In this document: positions 18,447-30,400 of the stretch, one piece after another | How the letters are laid out: each line of letters starts with the position of its first letter | Position numbering within the stretch: position 1 is the stretch's first letter | Assembly (NCBI GenBank): GCA_964035575.1 | Contig: OZ037881.1 | Location: 682,001-746,000 of the forward strand | Direction: 5' to 3' | Source: Rhynchopus sp. YZ270_cl-10 | Lineage: Eukaryota; Euglenozoa; Diplonemea; Diplonemida; Diplonemidae | DNA length: 64,000 nucleotides | The notes under the pieces: generated by a model | Databases searched by the model: none | Told to the model about the DNA's origin: nothing | Seen by the model: only the letters and a program-made list of their open reading frames with translations | Translations under genes and position numbers: made by a program

Positions 18447-21400
18447 CTACAGTGCAAACAGTGCCAGAGCAGCCACACACAGTGTGACCCACAGGGTGGG
18501 CACCAAGACACCGCCGGAAGTAGGGATGGGGATAATGTTGGGGTCGAAGGTGACTGGCGGGACGCTTGTTGGTGGTGCGGCTGTCGGGGGTGCAGTTGGC
18601 ACAACCGGTGGCTGCGGTGTGGGTGGCGACATGCTTGTGGGCTGCGATGTTGTGGGTGGGACGTTTGTTGGCGGTGCAGGTGTTGGTGGGGGTGGCGGCA
18701 CGGGTGTGTTCGCCACACCAACCTGCATGTTCGATGTGGACGCAGTGGCGAAGGGGGAGGTGACGCCCGGTGTAGGCGACTGCTTCAGGATACTGTTCGG
18801 GTCGGCCAAGTCGGCAACAATGGCGTCCTTGACTGCAGTGGAGACTGCAGCCGCGTCGACCGTGACAGCCGTCTCAATCTCAAACTCCGTGACAACGTCG
18901 ACTGTGGTCGCAAGCGCAAAGAAGGAGCGGTACGCAGCCGCACCTGCCCCACCCGCAACAGTCGCAATGCCGGTGCAGTTCGGGTCTGCCGTCATGTTGC
19001 ACGGCGCCGCTGTTGGCGGGAGTGTTGGCGGCGCAGCTGTGATCGTCTTGTCGACGCACCTGCCCGAGATCTTGTCGGCAGCGGTGATACCGCCGCCGCC
19101 AAGCTTCGCACACACCCACTTCAGGAAGGCTGCCTTGATGACGGGGTTCCCCTTCTTCAGCAGCTTCAGCATCTGGATCTCGGCGTCCCCCTTGCGCACG
19201 TTGTTCACAAACGGCATCGCCAGCGCCTCGGTGTCGAACGCCGCAAGCGACAGCCCGGACAGCGTGATCACCTCCGGCGGCGGCGTCGGTGCGCGTGTCA
19301 TGTTGCCTGACGACGCTGGGTAGTCGACCGGGAACTCCAACGTCACCATGTTCCCGGTGCACAGCTTCATCTGGTCCGATGCCCCGCTTGTGCACACAAC
19401 GGTGAGCTGCATCTGTGCACACGGCTCCGTCACGTACAGTTGTGTCAGCTGCGTCCACCCACCCTGGAACGAGTACGTCGGCTTGTTGATGAAGTCCAGA
19501 GCATTCGGCTTCGCGTGCGCAAAGTACGAGTTGTGCACCTGGTCGAGGCACACCCCGCTCACCTTAACACTCGAGTTCGAGTCCGAGCGCACCGCGTCCC
19601 CCATCACGTCCACCACACTCAGCATCAGCGCAAACGGCTTCCCAGGCTCGGGGTAGTACGTCGTCGACTTGCACGCCGTCCCAGAGCACATCCAGTGGTT
19701 CCCGCCCGGACGCAGTGCCGCCGCATCCTGCATGTTGACCTCAAACAGGAAGGTGTCGTCGGGCTTCGCAAACGTGGCCGCAGGGTTCGTGCTCACGTCC
19801 CCCTTCCCGTACTTGTAGTTCAGCTGCGTTGTCGACAGGTAGAACCGCGTCAGACCAGACTGCTTCCACCCTGCCATCTTCCCGTACGAGATATCCTTGA
19901 AGGTTGCCTCCCCGCCCTTCAGCTTGAACGAGAACGCCGGCACGTTCCACCCAGACGACTCCTTCGGCATGCATTTTGGCAGCGACGCAATCTTCTTCCC
20001 CCAGCCACACGCCCCCGACGTCCCCTTCCCGTCCACGCACGTGTCAAGCACCCACTTCCCTGACTTCGACTTGTCCACGTTATTGCACGGCACGGCCAGT
20101 GGGCGCAGCTGCACGGGTGCTGCACTCCCCTTGTCCTCGGGGTGCTTCACCTGGATCCCGTCCAGCCCAAGTGCCACCACCTTCATTGTGAAGTTGTAGC
20201 CGCGGCCCCACGTCGCAGGGTGAGGCTTGCTCCACGGCCGGCCCATGTGGCTGTCGCGCCCGTTCTTTGCCCCCATCCCGCCAAGGCCGAGAGGCACCCA
20301 TCCCTTCATCACCTGCTTCACCATCATCAGGTGGGCCGTGGGCAGTCCTGCCGGCGGTGTGGGGCAGGTCGGCTTCTTCGGCTTCCACACCTTCGAGCTG
20401 TTGTTTGCGCTGTTGTTGTTCGCGTTCGAGCTGTTGTTCATACCGGCTATGTCCGACCGAGGCACACACGGCACACCGATCTGCGCAAACGCCGCAAGAC
20501 GCACAGCACGCCTCACAAAGTGCAGCGGGCCCACATCCGCAATCGCGCCAAACGGCGTCGGGCCCGACGTTGTCATCGGCGCCACAGCCTGCACGGTGAA
20601 GAACCACGGCACGTGCTCGCACGCCGGCATCCCTGATACGGCCACCTGTGCTGTCGCCTCGTGGTCCGCAGCAGTCTGCACCGGCCGCCAGGCCTCACAC
20701 GCAGCCGTGCGCGTCGTCTGGTTCGACCGGATCTGGAACGTGCCCACACCGCGGCGTGCGACGCCCGTCCAAGTCACTGTCGTGGTCGACGTGTTCGACT
20801 TCTGCGTCCCGGTCAGCGTGAACTGCATGTGGTTGTCTCCCACAACAGGCATCCCCTTCGCGTCCACCACCTGGAACGACAGGCTGCTCCCAACCCCGGT
20901 CACTGCCGCAGGCGCACCCGAGAGCGTGCGTCCCCACAGGCGCGTGAAGTTCGGTCGCGACAGCACGCTCCCCTCGTTAGGCGCCCCTGAAATCACCAGC
21001 CCGACCGGCGCCTCGACCGTGAACGTCACTGCCGTCGTCGGCGCTGTGGTCCCTGTCGGGAACCCGGTGAAGGCACCCGCCTTGAGCTGGCACGTCCCGA
21101 CAGCCGCAAACACACCTGCAATCTCAATCGCGTCGCCGGTGCCGGCAGCCCCAGTCTTCGGGTCCTTCGTGTTCGCAATCGCACACGTCGTTGTCCCACT
21201 CGCACACGCGAAGCACCCCTCAGGCACCATCTCCGTCGGCACTGCCGTCACAGACGCACCCGCCGCCCAGGACACGCCGCCAATCCCGCGGAACTTCCCA
21301 GTCGTGTCCCATGCAGCAAGCCCGACGTGCACGGTGCGGTTGTACACACTGTACGCCTTGCCCGTTGTCGTGGCCGGGACTTCGAGCGTCTGCGACGACG

Positions 21401-24400
21401 CCCACTTCCAGTCCGCAAGCGACGTGTCCGTGTACGCAACCTTGAAGGTCTGGCTTGTCCCGTTCACAAGCGATGCAGGCGACGTCACCACCACGTCGCA
21501 CGAGCACGCAGCCGTCGTCCCTGCCGTGAGCCCGGTCAGCCCAAGCTTGAAGGTCGCCACACCGCCCATGTAGGTCGCGTTAGGCGACACCCACGCTGTC
21601 CCGCACGAGCCGCACGTCACTGTTGCCGTCGACACACCGCGCACAGCCGACACATACCACTTGTCTGACGCCGTCTGTGCCCCCGGTGCCTGCCCAATTG
21701 CGTACGCGTTGAACGTGCAGTAGCCCTCACCCACAACGCGGTCCGCCGTGCACGCAGCCCCGCCTGCCGACGAGCGCGACGACGACGACGCCGACGGGAG
21801 GGTGTCCACCGCCATCGCCCCCGCCTCCACAGAGAAGTGCACCATCGGCGCCTTCTTCTCCCCGAAGAACCCTGTCGGCACCCCGGCCGCACCCGTCACC
21901 ACAAACGACAGCGACAGCTGCATCGCCGCCTTGGACACCTCGACAGTCGCCTGCCCGGCAGCCCCGACGGGCGTCGTCTTCTCGACCACAGGCATCGGGA
22001 TCCCGTTGTACACCTTCGTACCCTCCGTCAGGCGCAGCCCGCTTGTGCTCCCGTACGTCACCGTCACCGCACTCCCGTTCAGCAGCGCAGTCGGGTCCGA
22101 CGGCAGTTTCCCGGACGCAGACATCGACGCTGCCGCACGGTGGTTCGCCGCACGTGTCTGGTACATGCGCTGCAGCGCGTACTCCGTCGGCGGCCCGCCC
22201 ACAGCGTACGCCCTGTCCCCAAGGTCGTCCGCAGCGTACACGTCGAACATCCACGACGCCTTCGCCCCCGCAGCCGTCATCTTGCGCAGCATGTACTTCT
22301 CGTAGTGGAACGCCGGCACCGCAATGATCTGTGTCGCGTCCGTCAGCACCGTCAGCGGCGACGCCTTCCCGGCAAAGGACACGCTGCACTGGTAGCAGGC
22401 ACGCAGGAAGAAGGCACGCACCGTCGCACTCCCGCCCACAGCATTCACGCTGCTGCCCCCAGGGCTCGACACAGGCGAGGTCACAACCGCCGCCACGCCA
22501 GCACCGTTCCCGGCCCCACCCTGGCGCGCAAACGCTGCCGACGTTGTCCCCTCCCACGCAGGGATGTTGTGCGCGTCCACACGCACCGCGCCCACAGAGA
22601 ACGGCTTGCGCCTGCGCACGGCCGTAAGCGGCACGCCCCCGAGCAGCCACGCCATCCCGCACGTCTGCACCGTGTACACAAGCGCTGACCCCGGCACCGC
22701 CACTGCCGCCGTGTACGCCCGCAGTGGGAATGAGCTGCGCACAGCCATGTGGCGTCCGACCAGCGCTGCTGGTGGCGTCAGCCTGTAGTCAAGCCACACC
22801 TGGCAACGTCCGCACGGACGTGCGAAGAAGAAGTTCAGGCTCCCGCTCGACGCCCCCGACAGCGTCACACGGTCCGCAGCGGCCGCAAACTCTGCTGCCG
22901 ACACTGCTGCGTTGCAGCCCGACGGCGGCGCAGACCCCCCAGCAGCCGCAGCACGCGCAGCACCGTCGTGCACGAACCCACCGTTTCCGTAGCGCATCTG
23001 TGCCAGCGTCGCCCCGCTCTCGCCCATCCACACAGACCGCACCCACACCTCGCGTGTCCACCCGGAGGTGGAAGGCTCGTTCATCGCCCACACCCCGGCA
23101 AAGCGCTGCACGTTCTCCACCTTGACGGCAAACATGTCGCCCACACGGATCGCCGACGTCGAGTCCGGCAGCGTCTGGTCGTACACCTCCATGACGTCCA
23201 TGCGCGGCGCCTTGACCGAGAACGGCTTCGACAGCTTGCTCCGGTCCGCAAAGATCGGGAGGGCGTCCGACGGGTCCGTCGACCCCACACCAAGCCCGTC
23301 CAGACACGTCGCCGCAGTCTTCCCCCCGTAGCACAGGTCGAGCTGCAGCGTGCACGCCTCGCACTCCGTCGACAGCACGCTCCACGGCACCGCCACACCC
23401 CCGCGTGTCGACACGGCGGCCGTCGCAGACTCAACCCACGTCGTCGTCTTCACGGTCCCCTCCACCAGGCGCGTCGTCTCACTCGCAAGCGAACCTGCCA
23501 GGTCGTACACCTTCAGCGTCCCTCCGTCGTTGCAGCCGGTCCAGCTCCGCTTTGCCACACGCACCAAAATGTCCTTTGTGAACGACCACGCACGCGTCCC
23601 GCTCGTCGTCCGCACCACCGTCTGGATCGGGAACGGCAGCCCCGCCACAGCGCCCCCGGACGCGTAGCTCCACCCCGCCCCGGGCACACCCGTTCCGTAC
23701 GTCCTGTAGTTGCTTGTCGACGTCTGCAGGCGGCGCTTCGTCGGGCACTCGTCGTCCACGCTCACTGTTGTGTTCACCTCCCACTTCGACAGCGTCTCCG
23801 TCGCCGACACCCACATGTACTGCGCCGTTGTCGCGACTGCGGTGATGGTCCCCCCGACGTCCGACTGCACCGCTCCCGCCACACTTGCCGTTGTGTTTGT
23901 CGTCACCTTGTCGCGTCCGTAGAACGTGAAGGACACCTTCAGGCCAGTCGTCGCGACTGTGTGCGTGATGGCCGCCCCGCGTGTCACCGAGTTGTTCTTC
24001 ATCAGCGACGCCGCTGCCGTCGTCGCCCCAGACTCAAGCAGGTACTGCGTCCCTGCCGTGAGCGTGTATCCGAGCTGGCTGTCGTACGCCCAGTACCGCA
24101 GCGTCGTGCTTGTTCCAACGGTGAAGTACGACGCCACCGTGAATGTCGCTGTCGTCGCCGCCCCGCACGCCGACGTCGTCCCGTGCACGAAGCTCTGCGA
24201 CGCCGGCTCCACCGCGTACACCGTGGCGCGTGTCTGCGTCGTCGGCGTGATCCACAGGCTGATTGTCACACACCGGTTCGCCACCGTCGACATCACCTCC
24301 GCAGACCCGTCCCACGCCGCCTCGCACACCTTGAACATCGCCTTGCGTGCAGGCGCCCCGGTCCCGGAGTACTTGAGCGTCACCGACCCGGCACCCTGCG

Positions 24401-27400
24401 GCGCCACTGCCAGCACCGCTGCGTCCGGCTGTGTCCGAGTCGCCACCACCGTCAGGTTCCCGTACGTGTACGTGTTCGTCCCAATCGTCTCCAGCGACGA
24501 CGGGTTGTACGCAGAGTCGAGCACAATCGTCCCACTCGTCCACACCTCCGTACCGTACGTCCACGCAGGTGCCCCCGACGGGCTCGACCCGGCGCCGCCC
24601 GCCTGCGCCACCGTCACGTTGCGCGACGACGTGTCGTCCACAACCGTCCCAGTCGAGGATGTGTTCACAAACTTCACGTCCACAGTGATCCCCGCCCCGA
24701 ACTCGCTCACAGTGGCCGTGTATTCCGTGCACACACCCGACGCAGACGATGCGCACAGCGACGTCACCCCTCCCCCGACAGACACAAGCTGGATCGACGT
24801 CGTTGTTGTCACTGCCGCCGCCACCGCCGCCTCACGCTGCGACAGCGTCACCGCCGACGTGCACGTGTACGCCGACGTCCCCGTCGGACGCGACCCAGCC
24901 GCCGCCTGCGCCCCGCTCGCGTACCGGATCCCGACTGCGCTGAACACAACCTTCACGTCCGCCGTCGCCCCGAGTGCAGGCACCGTCGTGTTGTCGAAGT
25001 ACAGTCGGCTGAAGTTCGCGACTGCCGTCCCCATGTTCGCGCGGGCACCCATCTGCGACCACCACGCCGTCTTCGTCTCCCCGACCTTGTACAGCGGGTA
25101 CACTCCCGCAGGCGTCACAGACGTGTTCGAGTTCGTCATCACCCACCAGCGCGGGTACACCGCGTTCGTCCCAGTCATCCCGGTCACCCCCGCCGACACC
25201 GTCAGCGCAAACTCGTCCGACATCGTCGCTCCGGTCGTGATCTGCACCGCCGCCGACGAGCACTCGAGTGTCACAGCCTCCTCCGTCCACGTCAGCGTCG
25301 TTGTCCCGCGCTGCGTCCCGTCCGCCGCGTACTCAGACGAGTCCGGCCCTGCGCCCCAGGTTGTGTGGAACGTGAACGCACACCGGTTGCACGGCACGTG
25401 CGGGCGCATCGTCCACTGTGCGCCCCACGACCCCGTCGCCCCGGCCACAGACGCCGCCGCTGCAAGCGTCTTCGTCGGGTACTTCTCCACAAGACATCCC
25501 TTCCCGCTCGGGTTGCTGTACGCACACTGCCCAGCCACCCAGTTCGTTGCGTCCGGCGTCATGCGCAGCTTGTCCCGGTTCGACGCCCCGTCAGTCGGAC
25601 CAGGCCCGTCCAGCAGCGCAAACACCTCCCCGTAGTGGAAGTCGTCGTACACGAAGGTCTGTGCCCCTGTGCTCGGCGCTGCAATGTACGACCCGGGCCG
25701 CACCGCCACCGAGATCCCCTCGCGCACAGTCCCGGAGGCCGCTGCAGGCGTCACCTCGACGGTGCTTGCGGGCACGCGCACAGGCGTCACCACGTTCGCC
25801 TTCACAGTGTTCGTTCCGTCCGAGAAGGTGAAGACAAGCGTGCACCCGCCCGCCGACGAGAACCGTGAGCACGCGTTGTCCACAACGTACACACGGAACA
25901 CGAAGGCAAACGAGAACGCGTTCCCGATGGTCTCCATAAGCGCCGCCTTCGACAGGATCTGCGGGGCCGTCACAAAGGTCTCGTCCGGGTACCTGCTGTA
26001 CAGCACCATGTTGTCTGTCGTTGCCGTCCCGACCGTCGCCGTCACCTTCCATCCGGACAGCGCACCCCACACCTTTGGCAGTGCCTTCAGCGACGCGTCA
26101 CGCGGCACGTACGTCAGCTGGTACGGCACAAGGGCCTCGAGGTACGACCCGGACACGGCAGTGATGCTCCCCGCCACAGACGCCGTCGCCGCCGTCATGG
26201 TCCCGATAAACGCAGGCGACGGCGAGCGCGTCACTGCAAGCCCGCCCGCCACGTCCCACGGGTCCACACGCACAGGGTCCACTGCCGCCAGCACCGCCCG
26301 CGACACCTCAACCACAAAGCGCGTCCACGACAGGTGCACCGCCCCGCCCGTCGTCACCCCCTGGTACGTAACGTTCAGGTACACCGTTGCCGACGTCAGA
26401 GCCCCGTCCTTCAGCTTCGGCGTGAAAGTGTACGACGCCGTCCCGCCAAGCCCCCACACCTCCGCCGGGAGTAGTGGCTGCGATCCCACCGTCGACCCGA
26501 GGGCCGTTGCCACCTGTGGCGGTGCAGCAGACGCAGAGTAGTTCGCGCCGTAGTCGTCCTGCGCGTACAGCACCTGCACCGTCCCGTTCGCCGCAAACTC
26601 GCTCGGCCCGTCCCGGCGTGCCTGCAGGCTCAGCGTGCACGGCAGTCCGTGCACACACTTCTTCAGGTAGCACGTAGTCACCCCCGTCGTGGCACACCCG
26701 GTCGTCTTCATCGCTGTACCCTTGTGCGCGGTGTTCGGCTCGTGCCCGTCCAGCGCCACACCGTTCGGCGCCTTGGCCGCCACGTTCACCCACTGCGCAG
26801 GCGACAGCAGCTGCACCCCGCTCTGCGTCGTTGCCTCAAACCGCACCCCGCATCCGAACTCCCCCGCCGGGCACGCAGACCGGTACTGCAGCGACAGACG
26901 CACCTGCCCAGACTGGGTGAACTGGCGCAGGCCGTTCCGCTCCCACCCGTACTGTGTGGCGTTTGCCTGCTTGCACGCGCCCCCAATCGCCCACACCGTG
27001 AACGGGCCCGGCGACACACTCGGATCCACCTGCGATGACGCCGCACACTCGAGCCCTGCGAACGCCGTCGCCTGCGCACACCGCTTCACCACCAACGGGA
27101 ACGACCCAAACGGCACAGGCAGCTTGTCCTTCGTCGCCACCTGCACGTCGTACACAACCACCGCCCCAGACGTCAGCAGCGGCGTGCGCGACACCATCCC
27201 CGTTGTCGCGTCCGTCACAGACGCCGCACTCACCGCCGAAGCCCCATACAGCGTCTCGAGCGTCGTCGCCGTTGTGAACTGCATGAAGCGGAGCGACGAG
27301 TTGAACGCCAGTGTCGATGTCACCGTCAGCTGCGACGGCGGGATGTTCGAGTCGCGCCAGTACCCGCTCCCGCCTCCGTACTTCTTCAGCCCGCGGTTGT

Positions 27401-30400
27401 ACAGCTGGTACACCACACCCTTCTTCGTCACCTGCTTCGCCGACGCGTTCCCCATTGCCGTCGCCGTCGCCTCCCCAGCCTTGAACACACAGATCTTGTA
27501 CTGCCCAGACGTGGCCGGGTATAGCGCAGGTGGCAGCGCAAACGCCGATGCCGTCGTCGTGCCCCACGTGTCCGCCACCATCGCCGACGCGTTTGTTGTC
27601 CGCACCAGCTGGAACCACTCCGGCGCCCCAGTCGCGCTCCCCGCCACAGTCGACGGCGTCGGGCACACCTGCGTGTCGTTCGCAATCGTCACCAGGTCGG
27701 TTGTGAACCCGGAGGCCCCGTTCAGCGCCGTGCAGTTCACCCCGCTCGAAGTCCCGCACCACGACGACACAGACACCTGCTCTCCAGTCGTGTCCCACGT
27801 GCTCTCCATCGTCCGCAGGTCGAACACAGACATGTTCGCCTGCGCAGACCCTACAATCATCTCCAGGAACGCCGGGTGCGAGTGCAGCAGGTAGTCCCCC
27901 TCGCTGCTCGACGCCAGACGCAGCCACGGGTTTGCCACTGTCAGGCTTGTGTGGTTCACCTTGTAGCACACCTGGTAGCTCCCCGGATTCAGCGGGATGT
28001 GGAAGTACGCCCCAATCGACGTCCCCGACGTCGTCGACGCGAGGTACGGGCAGAACGGCGTCCCGCTCGTCGTGTCGTTGTCCGTGCACGTCCCCACGTT
28101 CGACACCGCGGCCGGCGACATGCAGTCCACCCCGACACCGGACCCGGCCCAGTTCGACAGCGTCCCCCACGTCGCCTCTGTGCTTGGGTCCTTCGGGAGA
28201 CGCCCGACAGGGGTCTTCGACAGCACAAGCTTGAAGATGTTCTGTGCCTGCAGCTCTGTGTTCGACGCCGTGCTGCTGTACGTGTTGAAGACAAACCCGT
28301 CCGTCGCGGTCGCCGTCGCTGCCGTCACGTCCGCCACATACTGTGTCGACACACCCGCAAGCGCAGTCGCGTCCGCCTTCGCCTCCGACGAGTACAGGCT
28401 CACCGCAGGCCGCAGCGCCGCGTTCAGCGTCCACGACTTCACAAGGCCCATCTCTGTGCGGAACCCGGCACGCCCCGTCGCCGCCTGCACCAGGTGCTGC
28501 CCGCTGAGCCCCTGTGCCTCCTGCACCTCCACCCAGCGTGCCTTCAGTGCCGTCCCGCCCAGCCCGCCCTGAAGGAACACCGTGCGGATGCACACCTTGT
28601 ACTGCGTGCGCGCGTCGTTCGTTGCCGCAGGCAGCACCGTACGCAGCTCCGCCACGTCGCTCGGCCCGTCCGCCGGCCCCAGGTCCGTCATCCCGAGCGC
28701 CGACGCCGTTGCCCCGGGCTCCGTCCACACGTGCACAGACGTCCCCCACTGCGTCAGGTTTGTCGACCCGTCGTGGCACGCAGAGCCCACGGCCACAATC
28801 TTCGCTGCGTCCTTCCCGGGGTTCGTGTCAAACACGTCCTGGCTTGCTGCCGGCGAGCACGTGTGGTTTACCGTCGGTGCGCACCGCAGGAACTGCACCT
28901 TCGACAGCCCCTGGTTCGTCGGCTGGTTCCCGGGCGTCACGTACCAACGCACCCCGTTGTCAATCACCTTGTAGTCGTACGCGTTCGCGTCCGCAGACCC
29001 CGGGCGCCACCACGACATCCAGTCTTCAGACGACTGACGCAGCTGCACGCACAGCGAGTAGTTCCCCGGCGTGTGCGGCACCGTCAGGTAGAAGTCGACG
29101 GTGTTGTTGGCCCCGTCCGTCAGCAGGTTGAACTTCGACGTTGCCGCAGAGTAGATCTCCCCCTCCGAGCTCCCGGCCTGGTTCTGGCAGTAGCGGTTCT
29201 GCTCCATCGTGCTGAAGGGCACCAGTTTCGCGTACAGCGAGAAGTCCGCCGTAATCGTCCCGTTGTTGTCCGTCACAGCCAGCGTCCCCGTCGTCAGCTG
29301 CACGCGGAACCGCTTCAGCTCACCGCCCAGCAGCACCTCGCTGATGCGTGCCGGCGACACCTTCATTGCCGGCGCAGGCTTCACCTCCCAGGTCTCGTTG
29401 AACACGGCCCAGTTGTCCATCCCCGCCTGCTTGTAGCACACCTTGTAGAAGTTCGGCCCGTTCGACGTCGTGATGTGCGGCGGCATCACCACCACAGCCG
29501 CCACCGTCGCGTGCCCACCCGTGTACGTGTGGTCGTGCGGCACAATATCGTCATAAATGTCGGGCGTCTTCGCCGCCAGCTCCGCCAGGTGAGGTTCTGT
29601 CGAGTTGCATGTTGCGTTCTGGCACATCGTCTGTGTCGGTCCCGCCAGCGCACAGGCGCGCACCGACGCCGAGTCGTAGTACAGCCCAGACTGCGCAATC
29701 GACCCCGCACCAGTCACGTTGCAGATCAGCGACAGGTGTGCGTCTGCCAGCAGCCCCCGGTTCCAGTTGTACGGGTTGATGTCGCAGTTCTTGTCCGCCG
29801 CCACAAGGCGCAGCACGTCCCCGGACGCCGGGCAGCCCCCGGCACACGCCTTCCGCGGGCCCACCTGCAGCGACACCGTTGCGTCCGTGACAAGGAACAG
29901 CGCCTCCATCCCTGCACGCATCTCCACCGCAGACAGCGACAGCGACGTCAGGGCAGACGTCGTCGGTGTGAAGTACGACGACGGCGACACCCACGCCCCA
30001 CGCTCCAGCACGCTGTCCGGCATCGGCTTTGTCTTGTCGTTCCACGCCCCTGTCGTACCCGACGGCGACAGCGCGACCCAGTTGAAGAAGCGGTTTCTGT
30101 GGCACACAATGTAGTTTGTGATGTCCGGGACGGTGATGTAGTACGCCGCGTTCGACGACGCCGCCACGTCCGACATCGACCCTGCGCACGCCGTCATGTC
30201 CGTCTCGGCCCCGGCGTTGTTGCACTCCACCATACCACCGTTTCTGTTCTCCGCCCCCACAGAGGGGATCGGGCGGAACGACGCGTAGTCACACGGCTTC
30301 CCCGCCTGCACCAGGCGCAGCACACTCCCCACGGTCTGCCCCACGCGGTCGCCTGTCGCGTACGTGCGCCCGAAGTTCCACGCGCGCGTGTCCAGTCCCA